Source: Candidatus Omnitrophota bacterium
GTDB taxonomy: Bacteria; Ratteibacteria; UBA8468; B48-G9; JAFGKM01
Reading direction: 5' to 3'
DNA: 64,000 bases
Assembly (NCBI GenBank): GCA_023819375.1
Contig: JAMWDI010000006.1
Span: 45,384-109,383 of the forward strand
Shown here: positions 8,098 through 17,635 of the stretch, one piece after another
How positions within the stretch are numbered: position 1 is the first letter of the stretch
Layout of the letters: every line of letters starts with the position of its first letter
The notes under the pieces: generated by a model
Told to the model about the DNA's origin: nothing
Seen by the model: the letters and a program-made list of their open reading frames with translations, nothing else
The model's database searches: none
Translations under genes and position numbers: made by a program

Positions 8098-9504
8098 ATG
8101 AAAATAAAAATTGAACATTTTTTTAGTTTTTTGTCCATCATTTATTTTTTAATTGTTTCTTTTCCTCATATTCCTACCTATAATAATATGTCTATTGATA
8201 GTGGTATTTATGCATATATTGGTCAACAGGTAAATAAAGGCAAAATTTTGTATAAAGAGGTCTGGGATTATAAATTTCCTGCCATCTATTACATATATGC
8301 ATTTCTTTTTAAAATTTTCCCAGATTCAAGATGGACATTATATTTTACAGATGTTTTTATTCATGTATGTATGTTAATCTTAATATTTTTAATTTTGAAA
8401 ATTTTTGAAAAAAGAGATTATTTCTGGATAATTTCTTTTCTCTTTACCACAACTTACAGAATTTATCCTTGTTTTAGTGGGGGCAATTTAGCAGAACATT
8501 TCTTTTTATTTATATCTTTTATTTCTTTATATTTATTATTTAAAAAACCTACAAAATTTTTTGATTTTACTCTTGGCAATTGTTTTGTCTGGATGTTAAT
8601 GTTCAAACAACCTTATATTTTGATTGTGTTAATAATATTCTTATTTTTTAAAGATAGAATTTTAAAGGGCGAAAAAAAATTCTTCTTTTGTGGTTTTCTA
8701 TTATCCTTTTTATTCTTTATTTGTGTGTTTTTAAAAGGAGCCCCTGAAAGTTTCGAAACGGTGACATTTCCTTTTAAAGTTACAAAAGAGAGTAATTTTA
8801 TAACTTTAAATACTTTGAAAAACTTTTTAAATAACCTTGAGTATAAAATAAGGATAATTTTATTTGTTGGTCCAGGAAAGCAAGTCCTATTATTTTTACC
8901 TATTTTTTTCTTTGTAAAAGATAGATTAAAATTTCTCTTTTTTTCTTTATTCCTTTCTTTGCTATTTATTTATTTGACAACTTTCGCTTTGTACGCACAT
9001 TATATACTTTTATTAAACATTTTAATTTTATTAGGGAGTATTATCTTGATAAAAAATTATCCAAAAAAATTTGCTTTATTTTTCCTTATTTTATTTACTT
9101 TATGGCCATTAACATTAATTAAAAAAAGGTTTATACATTCCTATAATGCCTTTTATAAATTTTTTGTTTTGAAAGACCACAGAATAAGAGTATATCCAAT
9201 TGTTTTTACTGTTGCAAAATATATTAAACCTAATGAAACTCTTTTTATGATACCTGATTATTGTGAAGTTTATTTTATATTGAAAATTGAAAGTCCTTGG
9301 CGATTTTGTGGAATTGGACAAGGAATCCCAAATTATCCAAAATTTAAAAATGAATTAAAAAAACTTATTAGAGAAAAACCTCCTGATTATTTTTATCTTG
9401 AGATTTCAATTAAAGAATTTGAAAATATTTTTGATCTTAAACCAAGTGAATATAAGTTAACTTTTCTTGAAAACAATCTTTATAAATTTAAAATTTTAAA
9501 ATAA
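8098..9504 (+). CDS. GT39-like multi-membrane glycosyltransferase, paralogue of the gene at 5731
   Basis: 468 aa with about ten hydrophobic helices. The first loop reads SIDSGIYAYIGQQVNKG, followed by FPAIYYIYAFLFKIFPDSRW, aligning closely with the 5731 product. The C-terminal ETLFMIPDYCEVYFILKIESPWRF again matches its partner. It is likely a duplicated polyprenyl-sugar transferase. It follows the URO-D-like gene by 4 nt without an obvious ribosome binding site. Its last 25 nt overlap the end of the convergent GT4 gene, leaving no room for a terminator between the two operons. Confidence 0.8.
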   Translation: MKIKIEHFFSFLSIIYFLIVSFPHIPTYNNMSIDSGIYAYIGQQVNKGKILYKEVWDYKFPAIYYIYAFLFKIFPDSRWTLYFTDVFIHVCMLILIFLILKIFEKRDYFWIISFLFTTTYRIYPCFSGGNLAEHFFLFISFISLYLLFKKPTKFFDFTLGNCFVWMLMFKQPYILIVLIIFLFFKDRILKGEKKFFFCGFLLSFLFFICVFLKGAPESFETVTFPFKVTKESNFITLNTLKNFLNNLEYKIRIILFVGPGKQVLLFLPIFFFVKDRLKFLFFSLFLSLLFIYLTTFALYAHYILLLNILILLGSIILIKNYPKKFALFFLILFTLWPLTLIKKRFIHSYNAFYKFFVLKDHRIRVYPIVFTVAKYIKPNETLFMIPDYCEVYFILKIESPWRFCGIGQGIPNYPKFKNELKKLIREKPPDYFYLEISIKEFENIFDLKPSEYKLTFLENNLYKFKILK

Positions 9505-10637
9505 AAATTTTGATAATTTTCAATCATTTTTTCTACTGAAAAATTTTTCTTTACTAATAAGTAATTTTTCTCACCCATACTCTTGCAAATTTCAGGATTT
9601 TGAAGTAAAAACAAAATTTTCTTTGAAATATCTTCTATATCTTTTGGTTTAACAAGAAATCCATTTATTCCATCATCTATTATTTCTTTTCCTCCACCAT
9701 ATTCAGAGCATATTACAGGCTTTTTACATGCCATTCCTTCAAGGATTAAATTTGGCATACCTTCCCATAAAGAAATAAGAACAATTATATCTGAAATTTT
9801 TATTAATTTTGGTAAATCTTGTCTAAAACCTGTAAATATAATATCCTTTTCCAATCCTAAATTTTGAATTAATCTCTCAAGTTTTCCTCTTTCAGGTCCT
9901 TCCCCTACTATCAAGAATTTTACTTCTTCAAATTCTTCTTTAACCCTTTTGCTAACATATAAAAAGGTTTCTAAATTTTTCTCAAATGACAATCTACCGC
10001 CAGTAAGAACTATTTTTTCATTCTCAATTCCAAATTCTTTTTTCAAATCATCAAATTCTATTTCGTCTTTCTCATATTTTTCTATTTCAATTCCATTATA
10101 TATAACATCTACTTTTTCAATACTTGCATTTAACCTCTTTAAATAAATGTTTTTAACTTCCTCTGAATTACAGACAATTTTTTTTGTAAATTTTAATAAA
10201 ATTTTATCTATAAAGAGATGATACCATTTCTTCCATAAATCAAGACTCCTTTCAGAAGCAATTATGACAGGGATTTTACATATAATTCCTGCAATTCTAC
10301 CCCAGAAATTTGAAGTAAACATAAATGTGTGTAAAATGTTTGGTTTTTCTCTTTTAAGTATTTTTATTAATCGGAAAAGAATAAAAAGATCAAATTTATA
10401 TTTTTTTTCCAGAATATAAAGTTTTGTTATTTTTTTAAAATCTTCTTTCATTCTTCCGCTTCTTAAAGAAATTAAAACAGTTTCAAAAATTTTCTTATCT
10501 AGATTTTTAATTAATAAATAAAGTTGTTTTTCTGCTCCACCAATTTGGAGAGTTCCTATAACAAAGCAAATTTTAATTTTCTTTGATGGATGAAATTTTA
10601 TTTTGTCCTGCCCAGTTATACCACTTTTCAATATCAT
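9480..10637 (-). CDS. GT4 family glycosyltransferase
   Basis: About 385 aa from the ATG at 10637. A TTG at 10649 would add four residues, and the true start could be later because the domain begins only at KIKICFVIGTLQIGGAEKQLYLL. GT-B fold: an N-terminal acceptor domain with GGAEKQ, then a donor domain with VLTGGRLSFEKNLETFL and the retaining E-x7-E motif in SLWEGMPNLILEGMACKKPVI. It is the last gene of the leftward flippase operon and its start overlaps the HEAT-repeat gene by about 65 nt. It adds one sugar during repeat-unit assembly; the donor is unknown. Confidence 0.88.
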   Translation of the reverse strand: MILKSGITGQDKIKFHPSKKIKICFVIGTLQIGGAEKQLYLLIKNLDKKIFETVLISLRSGRMKEDFKKITKLYILEKKYKFDLFILFRLIKILKREKPNILHTFMFTSNFWGRIAGIICKIPVIIASERSLDLWKKWYHLFIDKILLKFTKKIVCNSEEVKNIYLKRLNASIEKVDVIYNGIEIEKYEKDEIEFDDLKKEFGIENEKIVLTGGRLSFEKNLETFLYVSKRVKEEFEEVKFLIVGEGPERGKLERLIQNLGLEKDIIFTGFRQDLPKLIKISDIIVLISLWEGMPNLILEGMACKKPVICSEYGGGKEIIDDGINGFLVKPKDIEDISKKILFLLQNPEICKSMGEKNYLLVKKNFSVEKMIENYQNFYFKILNL

Positions 10638-11754
10638 ATCCCAAATCAATACCTGTTATTTTTTTTAATGATTCTCTTGCAATTTTTTTAAGTTCGTAAT
10701 TTTCACTTTTTAATAAATTAATCAATGAATAAATAGCTCTTTTGTCTCTAATTTCACCAAGAGCATAGGCAGAATATTCTCTGATGAGTAAGTGGTATCT
10801 GTCATTCAAATTTGATATAAGTGGCAATGTTGCTCTTTTATCTTTAAAAACTGCAAGGGCTTTTATTGCTTCAAGTTTTACTTCTATTTGTTTATCATAA
10901 ATTAAATTCAAAATTGGTTCAAAAAATCTTACATTATTAAATTCACAGGCAGATTTAATACTTGCAATTTTTACATACCAGTTTGAATCATTTAGCAATT
11001 CTATTAAACAAGAAATTGTTCTGGGATTTTTTATTTTTCCAAAAGTTTCAGCGATCTCTTTTCTTACAAAATTATTCTTATCATTGACAAGTGGAATTAA
11101 TTTTTCAACATCAACATTTTCTTTTATTTCCCCTATTGACCAAATTGCATATTTTCTTATTTCCCAATTTTTATCTTTCAAACATTCATAAAGATAAGGA
11201 AGAGATTTTTTGATTTTATTTTGTCCAAAATAAATTATTATTTTTATTTTTGTGTTATCATCTTGATTTTTGACAAAATTTATTAAAAAATCTATTTCAT
11301 CTTCATGTTTTGCCAAAATCATAAGGGCTTTTTCTCTAATTTCTGAATCTTCAGTATTTATTAAATTTTCAAGAGTTTTTATTCCATTTTTATCGTTCAT
11401 TTCGTCTACTAACTCAATCATTTTTAATTTTTTCTTTTTTGAAACTTCTGGATCATTTAGTTTTTCAAAAATATATGGTAGTATGTCAGGACCAATTTTT
11501 AACAACGTTTTCTTACTTTCCTCTGAAGGAGTTGTTTTTCCTAAATTTTTATCTGCTATAACTGTTTCATCGTCAAGAATATCTAAAAGATAAGGAATAC
11601 TTTCTCTTATTTCACATTTAAAGTTTCTTAATCTATAAGCAGAGAGGGCTTTTTTTAAAGCATTGTTTGATTTTAAATTTTCAATTTCTATTTGTAGTTC
11701 TTGTGAAAATAAAACTGAAAGAATTGAAAAGAAAATTAAAAAATATTTTCTCAT
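10573..11754 (-). CDS. Exported HEAT-repeat protein
   Basis: 393 aa from the ATG at 11754, preceded by a good AGAAGGAG ribosome site. A longer reading to 11841 would run into asnB and bury the signal peptide. MRKYFLIFFSILSVLFSQ is a typical signal peptide. The rest is a chain of roughly 30-residue helical repeats (for example LPYLYECLKDKNWEIRKYAIWSIGEIK and TISCLIELLNDSNWYVKIASIKSAC) typical of HEAT/PBS-lyase-type repeats, with no catalytic motif. It is probably a periplasmic scaffold. Its place between asnB and a GT4 gene suggests a role in glycan assembly or export, but this is inferred from position only. Confidence 0.8.
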   Translation of the reverse strand: MRKYFLIFFSILSVLFSQELQIEIENLKSNNALKKALSAYRLRNFKCEIRESIPYLLDILDDETVIADKNLGKTTPSEESKKTLLKIGPDILPYIFEKLNDPEVSKKKKLKMIELVDEMNDKNGIKTLENLINTEDSEIREKALMILAKHEDEIDFLINFVKNQDDNTKIKIIIYFGQNKIKKSLPYLYECLKDKNWEIRKYAIWSIGEIKENVDVEKLIPLVNDKNNFVRKEIAETFGKIKNPRTISCLIELLNDSNWYVKIASIKSACEFNNVRFFEPILNLIYDKQIEVKLEAIKALAVFKDKRATLPLISNLNDRYHLLIREYSAYALGEIRDKRAIYSLINLLKSENYELKKIARESLKKITGIDLGYDIEKWYNWAGQNKISSIKEN

Positions 11755-11770
11755 TTTTTTTCTCCTTCTC

Positions 11771-13660
11771 TTAATTAATTTTATAAATTTTTCTCCATAA
11801 TTCAAAAACAAGAATAAGAAATAATCTTGCCGAATGATCAACTTTTCCTTCTATGTGCTCATCAATTATATTTTTTACAATTTTAAAATCAAATAAATCC
11901 AGTTTGTTAAATTCATTATCTAAAAGAATTTCTTTTAAATAATTTCTTAATTCCTCCCTAAACCATTTTCCAAGAGGAACACCAAATCCCATTTTTTTTC
12001 TTTTCAAAATTTCCTCTGGTAAGAAATTTTTTAGTTTTTCTTTCAATATATATTTACTAATATTTCTTCTTAATTTCAAATCTGCAGGAAAAGTTGAAAT
12101 AAGTTCTATAAATTCTGTATCCAAAAATGGACTTCTTCCTTCAATAGAATTTGACATGCAGGCAATATCCATTTTAACAAGTAGAACTTCTGGAAGATAA
12201 AGATTAAAATCGCAAAAAATCATTTTTTCAAGCAAATCCCAGTTGTTTGTTTTTTCCCATAATTTCTCTGTTATTTCAAATGAATTATAATTTTTAAGTA
12301 TATTTTTGAAATTCTTACTATACAATTTTTGTTTCCATTCGGGCGAAAAAGATGTTAAACGCCTTGAATAGGCAAAACAAAAACCATTATCATCTGCTTC
12401 TTGTAGCCATTTTAAGATACGAGAAATCAAGGAATAGGGTTTCCAATCATAAATTTTCTTGATTAATATTTTAGTATTTTTGTTAAGTGTCCCAGATATT
12501 TTGAAAATTTTATATAATTTTTCAAGTAATTTTGTTTGATAATATCTTGGATATCCTGCAAAATTTTCATCTCCCCCATCTCCATTAAGTGCAACTTTAA
12601 CATATTTGCTTGTTTGTTGTGCTATATAGTAAGTTGGAATCATTGAAGAATCACCAAATGGTTCATTATAATACCAAACAAGTTTTGGCAATATTTCTAT
12701 AATATTGGGTTTAACAACAAATTCATAATGTTCTGTTTTAAATTTTTCTGCCACAATTCTCGCATATTTTAATTCATTAAAGTTCTTGACATCAAAACCA
12801 ACAGAAAATGTTTTTATGGGCTGACTTGATAAATTACTTATAATTCCAACAATAGTTGAAGAGTCAATTCCTCCTGATAAAAAGGCACCAATTGGGACAT
12901 CTGCTATCATTCTTATTTTTGTTGCTTCTTTTAATTTTTCCCATAAAAGTTCTTTATATTCATTTTCATTTCTTAAATATAGTTTCTTATTAAAATCAAT
13001 TTCCCAATACTTTTTTATTTTTATTTCTCCGTTTCTGTATATTAAATAATGGGCAGGCTGTAATTTTTTAATGTTTTCAAATATAGTTTTTGGTGATGGT
13101 ATTGCTTGATATGTAAAAAAATTATCAATGGCCTTAAAGTCAATCTTTTTTTCAATTTCTGGAACTTGCAGTAAACCTTTAATTTCAGAAGCAAAATAAA
13201 AATTTCCATTTTTGATTGTATAAACAAGAGGTTTTTTTCCAAGACGGTCTCTTGCAAGGAATAAAATTTTGTTTCTTTTGTCCCATATCGCAAAAGCAAA
13301 CATCCCTCTTAGATAATTTAAACAATTCTCCTTTTCTTCTTCATAAAGATGAACAATGACTTCATTATCTGATTTTGTTTGGAAAATATGTCCATTTTTT
13401 TCGAGATTTTTTCTTAAATCAATAAAATTGTATATTTCACCATTACAAACTAAAATCAAACTCTTATCTTCATTAAATAATGGTTGTTTTCCTGTTTCTA
13501 AGTCAATTATACTTAATCTCTTATGTCCTAATCCAACATTTTCTTCAAAAAAATAACCTTCTTCATCTGGCCCCCTATAATTCATAATTTCAATCATTTT
13601 TTTTAATTCTTCAATTTTTACCTTTTCTGCTTTTTTAATTATTCCAACTATTGCACACAT
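11771..13660 (-). CDS. asnB: Asparagine synthetase (glutamine-hydrolysing)-like amidotransferase
   Basis: 629 aa. The N-terminal nucleophile cysteine follows the initiator Met (MCAIVGI). The class II glutaminase domain covers roughly 1-200, with NYRGPDEEG and CNGEIYNF. The synthetase domain has the ATP pyrophosphatase loop LSGGIDSS at about 261-268. All expected motifs are intact. AsnB makes asparagine from aspartate, but homologues inside polysaccharide loci are thought to amidate sugar acids or other acceptors. Here it is flanked by glycosyltransferases, its start overlaps the stop of the upstream GT4 gene by 1 nt, and so a glycan role is likely though not provable. The symbol names the family. 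Confidence 0.9.
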   Translation of the reverse strand: MCAIVGIIKKAEKVKIEELKKMIEIMNYRGPDEEGYFFEENVGLGHKRLSIIDLETGKQPLFNEDKSLILVCNGEIYNFIDLRKNLEKNGHIFQTKSDNEVIVHLYEEEKENCLNYLRGMFAFAIWDKRNKILFLARDRLGKKPLVYTIKNGNFYFASEIKGLLQVPEIEKKIDFKAIDNFFTYQAIPSPKTIFENIKKLQPAHYLIYRNGEIKIKKYWEIDFNKKLYLRNENEYKELLWEKLKEATKIRMIADVPIGAFLSGGIDSSTIVGIISNLSSQPIKTFSVGFDVKNFNELKYARIVAEKFKTEHYEFVVKPNIIEILPKLVWYYNEPFGDSSMIPTYYIAQQTSKYVKVALNGDGGDENFAGYPRYYQTKLLEKLYKIFKISGTLNKNTKILIKKIYDWKPYSLISRILKWLQEADDNGFCFAYSRRLTSFSPEWKQKLYSKNFKNILKNYNSFEITEKLWEKTNNWDLLEKMIFCDFNLYLPEVLLVKMDIACMSNSIEGRSPFLDTEFIELISTFPADLKLRRNISKYILKEKLKNFLPEEILKRKKMGFGVPLGKWFREELRNYLKEILLDNEFNKLDLFDFKIVKNIIDEHIEGKVDHSARLFLILVFELWRKIYKIN

Positions 13661-14802
13661 TATTTAAGTACCTCTTTATAAATATTTAAAATACACCTAA
13701 TACAGTTTTCCCATGTAAAAATTTTACTTCTTTTTACACCTTTTTCTCTTAAATCTTCTTTTAAATTATCATTTTTTAAAATATTGAATATTTTGTCAAC
13801 TGCGTCATCTCTCTCAAATGGATTTACATAAATACCAGCATCCTGAACTATTTCAGGTAAAGAAGAAATATTTGAAACAATAACAGGGGCTCCACAACTC
13901 ATTGCTTCAACTACTGGAAGTCCAAAGCCTTCATAGAGTGAGAGAAAAATAAAAATTTCAGCACCAGAATAAAAATAAGGCATATCTTCTTTTGGAATTT
14001 CAGAAAAACAATAAACATGTTCTGAAATGTTCTTTTCCATTGCAAGTTTCAAAATATCTTTTTTTAAATAGTTAGTTCCAACAATTATTACAAGTTTTTC
14101 CTCAATTTTCTTTTCTTTTAAAATTTTGTAAATATCAAATAAAAATGGGATATTTTTCCTTTTTATAGAAGTTGCAACTGTTAAGATATATCTTTCATAA
14201 CTAAAATATTTTTTCAGTTTTTCAAAAGCATATTTCTTTTCAATTGGTCTGAAAACTTTGTGATTTACTCCCAAATAAACAACTTTTATTCTTTCTTCTG
14301 GAAGTTTATAAATTTCCATTATATCTTTTTTGGTTGAAAAAGAAGGGACTATGATTATATCACTTCTTATTGCTGAACTCTTTATTTCAGAATACCATTT
14401 TTCTTTATAAACTTCTGGCATAATTTCAAAAGATAAATCATAAATTGTATAAATTGTTTTAATTTTTTTAAACAAAGGAAGATATGTTGCAGAAATTCCA
14501 TGATAGATTGAAATTTTTTCTCTTTTTAATAATGTTTCAATAAAGGGGATTTTAAATTTTTCTTCTACAATTTTTATGAATTTTTTAGGAAATGGTAAAA
14601 TTTTTAAAGAAAAATTATTAGATTCTGGAATCTGAATATTTTTTATTCTTTTCCAATAATTTTTTAAAAAAAAACCAAAAATTAAATATTCATTTTCTTT
14701 ATCAATTGAACTTAAAGTATCCAAAAGTTCCGGAAGTAGATAATAAATCCCACCTTTTTCTGTTGAACTCAAACCGATACCAGCATCTATACATATTTTC
14801 AT
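13660..14802 (-). CDS. GT4 family glycosyltransferase
   Basis: 380 aa, GT-B fold. The N-terminus MKICIDAGIGLSSTEKGGIYYLLPEL is typical of mannosyl- or rhamnosyltransferase-like GT4 proteins. The donor domain shows ILTVATSIKRKNIPFLFD and the E-x7-E motif within SLYEGFGLPVVEAMSCGAPVI. Its start overlaps gmd by 4 nt and its stop overlaps asnB by 1 nt, so it is tightly coupled inside the operon. It closely resembles the product at 15782, suggesting duplication and successive addition of related sugars. Given gmd next door, a GDP-hexose donor is plausible but unproven. Confidence 0.9.
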   Translation of the reverse strand: MKICIDAGIGLSSTEKGGIYYLLPELLDTLSSIDKENEYLIFGFFLKNYWKRIKNIQIPESNNFSLKILPFPKKFIKIVEEKFKIPFIETLLKREKISIYHGISATYLPLFKKIKTIYTIYDLSFEIMPEVYKEKWYSEIKSSAIRSDIIIVPSFSTKKDIMEIYKLPEERIKVVYLGVNHKVFRPIEKKYAFEKLKKYFSYERYILTVATSIKRKNIPFLFDIYKILKEKKIEEKLVIIVGTNYLKKDILKLAMEKNISEHVYCFSEIPKEDMPYFYSGAEIFIFLSLYEGFGLPVVEAMSCGAPVIVSNISSLPEIVQDAGIYVNPFERDDAVDKIFNILKNDNLKEDLREKGVKRSKIFTWENCIRCILNIYKEVLK

Positions 14803-15785
14803 TTTTTAATTTTTAATTCAAGTTCTTTTAAATCATTTTCAACCATTATTCTCACAAGTTCTTCAAATTTCACCTTTGGTTGCCATCCAAGTTTGGTTTT
14901 TATTTTTGTAATATTGCCCCTTAATTCATAAACTTCTGCAGGTCTAAAAAGAGTTTTATCAATTTCAACATATTTTTCCCAATTTAGGTTAACTATTTTA
15001 AATGCAAGTTCTACAAATTCTTTAACTGAATGAGTTTCTCCAGTTGCAATTACATAATCTTCTGGTTTTTCCTGCTGTAACATTAAATACATTGCTTCAA
15101 CATATTCAGGAGCATAGCCCCAGTCTCTTTTTGCTTCAAGATTTCCAAGTTTTATTTTATCTAAAAGCCCCAATTTGATCATAGCAACACCTCTTGAAAT
15201 TTTCCTTGTAACAAATTCAAAACCTCTTCTTGGAGATTCATGATTAAAACAAATACCACTACAAGCAAACATATTATATGCTTCCCTATAGTTTTTTGTA
15301 AAATAATATCCAACAACTTTTGAAATACCATAAGGAGATCTTGGATTAAAAGGTGTATTTTCATTTTGTGGCGTTTCAATTGCCATTCCAAACATTTCAC
15401 TTGATGCAGCAAAATAAAATTTACAATCTGGTTTTCTATTTTTTAAAGCAGAAAGAATATAAATTGTTCCATTTATATTTGTATTTAAAGTTGAAAATTC
15501 ATCTTCAAAGGAATAACTTACAAAACTTTGTGCTGCAAGATGATAACATTCATCAGGTTTAACTTTTTCAACTATGTTATATATACTTGCATAACTTTCA
15601 AGAGAACCACAATGAAGATGAATTTTATCAACTATATGTCTTATTCTCCATAATCTATGCTCAGGATCTTCAAAAGCCACTCTCCTTACTATTCCATGGA
15701 CTTCATATCCCTTTTCAAGCAATAATTCAGCAAGATATGAACCATCCTGACCCGTAATTCCAGTTATTAATGCCCTTTTTTTCAT
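14799..15785 (-). CDS. gmd: GDP-mannose 4,6-dehydratase
   Basis: 328 aa, extended short-chain dehydrogenase. The NADP-binding motif GITGQDGSYLAELLLEKGYEVHG opens the protein. YHLAAQSFVSYSFEDE, the catalytic YGISK tyrosine-lysine pair and FNHESPRRGFEFVTRKI are hallmarks of GMD. It converts GDP-D-mannose to GDP-4-keto-6-deoxymannose, the precursor of GDP-fucose, GDP-rhamnose or GDP-perosamine. None of the finishing enzymes (fucose synthase, RMD or PerA) is in this window. It overlaps both neighbours by 4 nt and clearly belongs to the glycan operon. Confidence 0.95.
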   Translation of the reverse strand: MKKRALITGITGQDGSYLAELLLEKGYEVHGIVRRVAFEDPEHRLWRIRHIVDKIHLHCGSLESYASIYNIVEKVKPDECYHLAAQSFVSYSFEDEFSTLNTNINGTIYILSALKNRKPDCKFYFAASSEMFGMAIETPQNENTPFNPRSPYGISKVVGYYFTKNYREAYNMFACSGICFNHESPRRGFEFVTRKISRGVAMIKLGLLDKIKLGNLEAKRDWGYAPEYVEAMYLMLQQEKPEDYVIATGETHSVKEFVELAFKIVNLNWEKYVEIDKTLFRPAEVYELRGNITKIKTKLGWQPKVKFEELVRIMVENDLKELELKIKK

Positions 15786-16933
15786 ACTACCTCCTTTTTT
15801 AACCTCTTATAAATTTCTAATGTCTCTTTAGCGGTCTTTTCCCAACTAAATAATTTTGCTCTTTCCAGTCCCTTATTTATTAATTCATTCCTTAATTCAA
15901 CATTTGTTAAAATTTTTTCTATAGCATAAACTATCTCTTCTATATTGTAAGGGTTGACTAAAATACCAGCATTACCTGCAACTTCCGGTAAAGAGGAAAT
16001 GTTTGAAGTGATGACTGGAACTCCACAGGCCATTGCTTCAATTACTGGTAATCCAAATCCTTCATATAAAGATGGATATACAAAGACTTCACATCCATTA
16101 TAAAGATAAGGCATTTCATAAATTGGAACATATCCTGTAAGTATTATATCTTTTGTTATTTTTTCAGGGATTTCAGCCATTTTTTTGTAAAAAATTTCTG
16201 ATTTCCAACCAATCTGACCACAAATGACAAGTTGCAATTCAGGAATTTTATTTTTTATTAAAATAAAAGCGTCAATCAATCTTATTATATTTTTTCTTGG
16301 TTCAATTGTTCCAACAAAAAGTAAATATTTTTTTGTAATTCCATATTTCTTTTTTACATTTTCTATTTTTTCTTTATCTTCTAATTTTTTATAAATTTCA
16401 GATGGAGCAAGATAGACAACATCTATTTTTTCAGAATTTAATTTGAAATAGTTTATAAGGTCATTTTTTGTTGAAAAAGAATCTGCAATAATTTTATCAA
16501 CTCTTTTAACTGCTCTTAAAATAATAAATTTAAATTTTTCATAATGTAAGGGTAAAAACCAATCAGGATTAATTAAAGGTGTTATATCATGTATAGTAAT
16601 GACTTGTTTTCCTAAAATATTGACTGGTGAAAAGGGGTGCAAAGTATGAATTATATCAAATTTCCCATGGTAAAATTCTATTGGTATAAATGTCTGAACT
16701 GTATAATTATAAATTTTATTTGAAAAGAACTTAATACTTACCTTAAAATTTTTCTGCTTGAATTCTTCTTTAATTTTTTTCATTTCTTTATATTTCTTTA
16801 TCGAAACTGCATAAAGAATATAAAAATTTTCAGTATCAATTTTGCTTAAATTTTTCAAAAGATTATAAGAATACCAACCAATCCCTGCTTTTTTGTTCCA
16901 TGCTAAAGGAGTAATGTCAATTCCTATCTTCAT
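15782..16933 (-). CDS. GT4 family glycosyltransferase
   Basis: 383 aa GT-B enzyme. It starts MKIGIDITPLAWNKKAGIGWYSYNLLKNL. The donor domain has LLFVGTIEPRKNIIRLIDAF and YPSLYEGFGLPVIEAMACGVPVITSNISSLPEVAGNAG, the standard retaining GT4 motifs with E-x7-E. It is similar to the protein at 13660. It overlaps gmd by 4 nt and lies 2 nt after the nucleotidyltransferase gene. The likely task is adding a mannose-like or 6-deoxyhexose residue to the lipid-linked repeat unit. The exact sugar is not readable. Confidence 0.9.
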   Translation of the reverse strand: MKIGIDITPLAWNKKAGIGWYSYNLLKNLSKIDTENFYILYAVSIKKYKEMKKIKEEFKQKNFKVSIKFFSNKIYNYTVQTFIPIEFYHGKFDIIHTLHPFSPVNILGKQVITIHDITPLINPDWFLPLHYEKFKFIILRAVKRVDKIIADSFSTKNDLINYFKLNSEKIDVVYLAPSEIYKKLEDKEKIENVKKKYGITKKYLLFVGTIEPRKNIIRLIDAFILIKNKIPELQLVICGQIGWKSEIFYKKMAEIPEKITKDIILTGYVPIYEMPYLYNGCEVFVYPSLYEGFGLPVIEAMACGVPVITSNISSLPEVAGNAGILVNPYNIEEIVYAIEKILTNVELRNELINKGLERAKLFSWEKTAKETLEIYKRLKKEVV

Positions 16934-16935
16934 TT

Positions 16936-17634
16936 TTAGAAATATTTTTCACAAATATCTATATCTTCTCTAAAATTTATATTTATATAAAATCCTTCAA
17001 AAATTACTGGACTTATAAATTCTCCCCCATCAATCATCTTTTGAATTACATCTGTTATTTCAATTTCATTTCTTAGAGGAGATGGTGGTGTTATTTTAAT
17101 ATAATCAAAAACAACTCTATCAAAGAAATAAAAACCCATTCCACATAAATTGTTGACAATATGTTTTGGTTTTTCTACAACCTTAATAACTTTTTTATTT
17201 TTTATTTCAACTGAGTAACTCTTTTTTATATCTTCAGGATTATCTGTTTTCCAAACTCCTATACCTTGTTTCATGTTTTTGGGAAAAATAAAATTTCCCT
17301 TGCATAGACAATCTCCTAAGACAACTATGAATTTTTTATTTACATAATCTTCAACAAGGGAAACCGCATGACCAATTCCTTTTAATTCTTTTTGTTCAAC
17401 AAACTCGCTTTTGATATTTAGGGTTTTAACATATTCAATTATTTTTTCTTTTTTGTAACCTACAACAAAAATAAATTTATCTGTTATATTTTTCCAATAA
17501 TCAATAATATAATAAAGAATAGGTTTATTTTTTATCAAGATCATGCTTTTGGGTAAATCTGGTTCGTTTAATCGAAGTCCTTTCCCTGCACATAAAACTA
17601 CACATTTCAAATCTTCTTTAAAAAATTTTTCCAT
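16936..17634 (-). CDS. Sugar-phosphate nucleotidyltransferase
   Basis: 232 aa from the ATG at 17634, which has AAGGG upstream and lies just after the stop of the previous gene; a reading to 17661 would overlap that gene needlessly. VVLCAGKGLRLNEPDLPKSMILIKNKPILYYIIDYW is the nucleotide-binding signature of the glucose-1-phosphate uridylyl/thymidylyltransferase family, with GxGxR and PK. FIVVLGDCLCKGNF holds the metal-binding aspartate and VVEKPKHIVNNL follows. It makes an NDP-sugar for the cluster. The base and sugar are uncertain. Confidence 0.85.
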   Translation of the reverse strand: MEKFFKEDLKCVVLCAGKGLRLNEPDLPKSMILIKNKPILYYIIDYWKNITDKFIFVVGYKKEKIIEYVKTLNIKSEFVEQKELKGIGHAVSLVEDYVNKKFIVVLGDCLCKGNFIFPKNMKQGIGVWKTDNPEDIKKSYSVEIKNKKVIKVVEKPKHIVNNLCGMGFYFFDRVVFDYIKITPPSPLRNEIEITDVIQKMIDGGEFISPVIFEGFYININFREDIDICEKYF

Positions 17635-17635
17635 T

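Noticed and set aside
11270-11593. 107-codon forward frame opposite the HEAT-repeat gene
   Set aside because: Antisense to regular HEAT repeats; no independent evidence.
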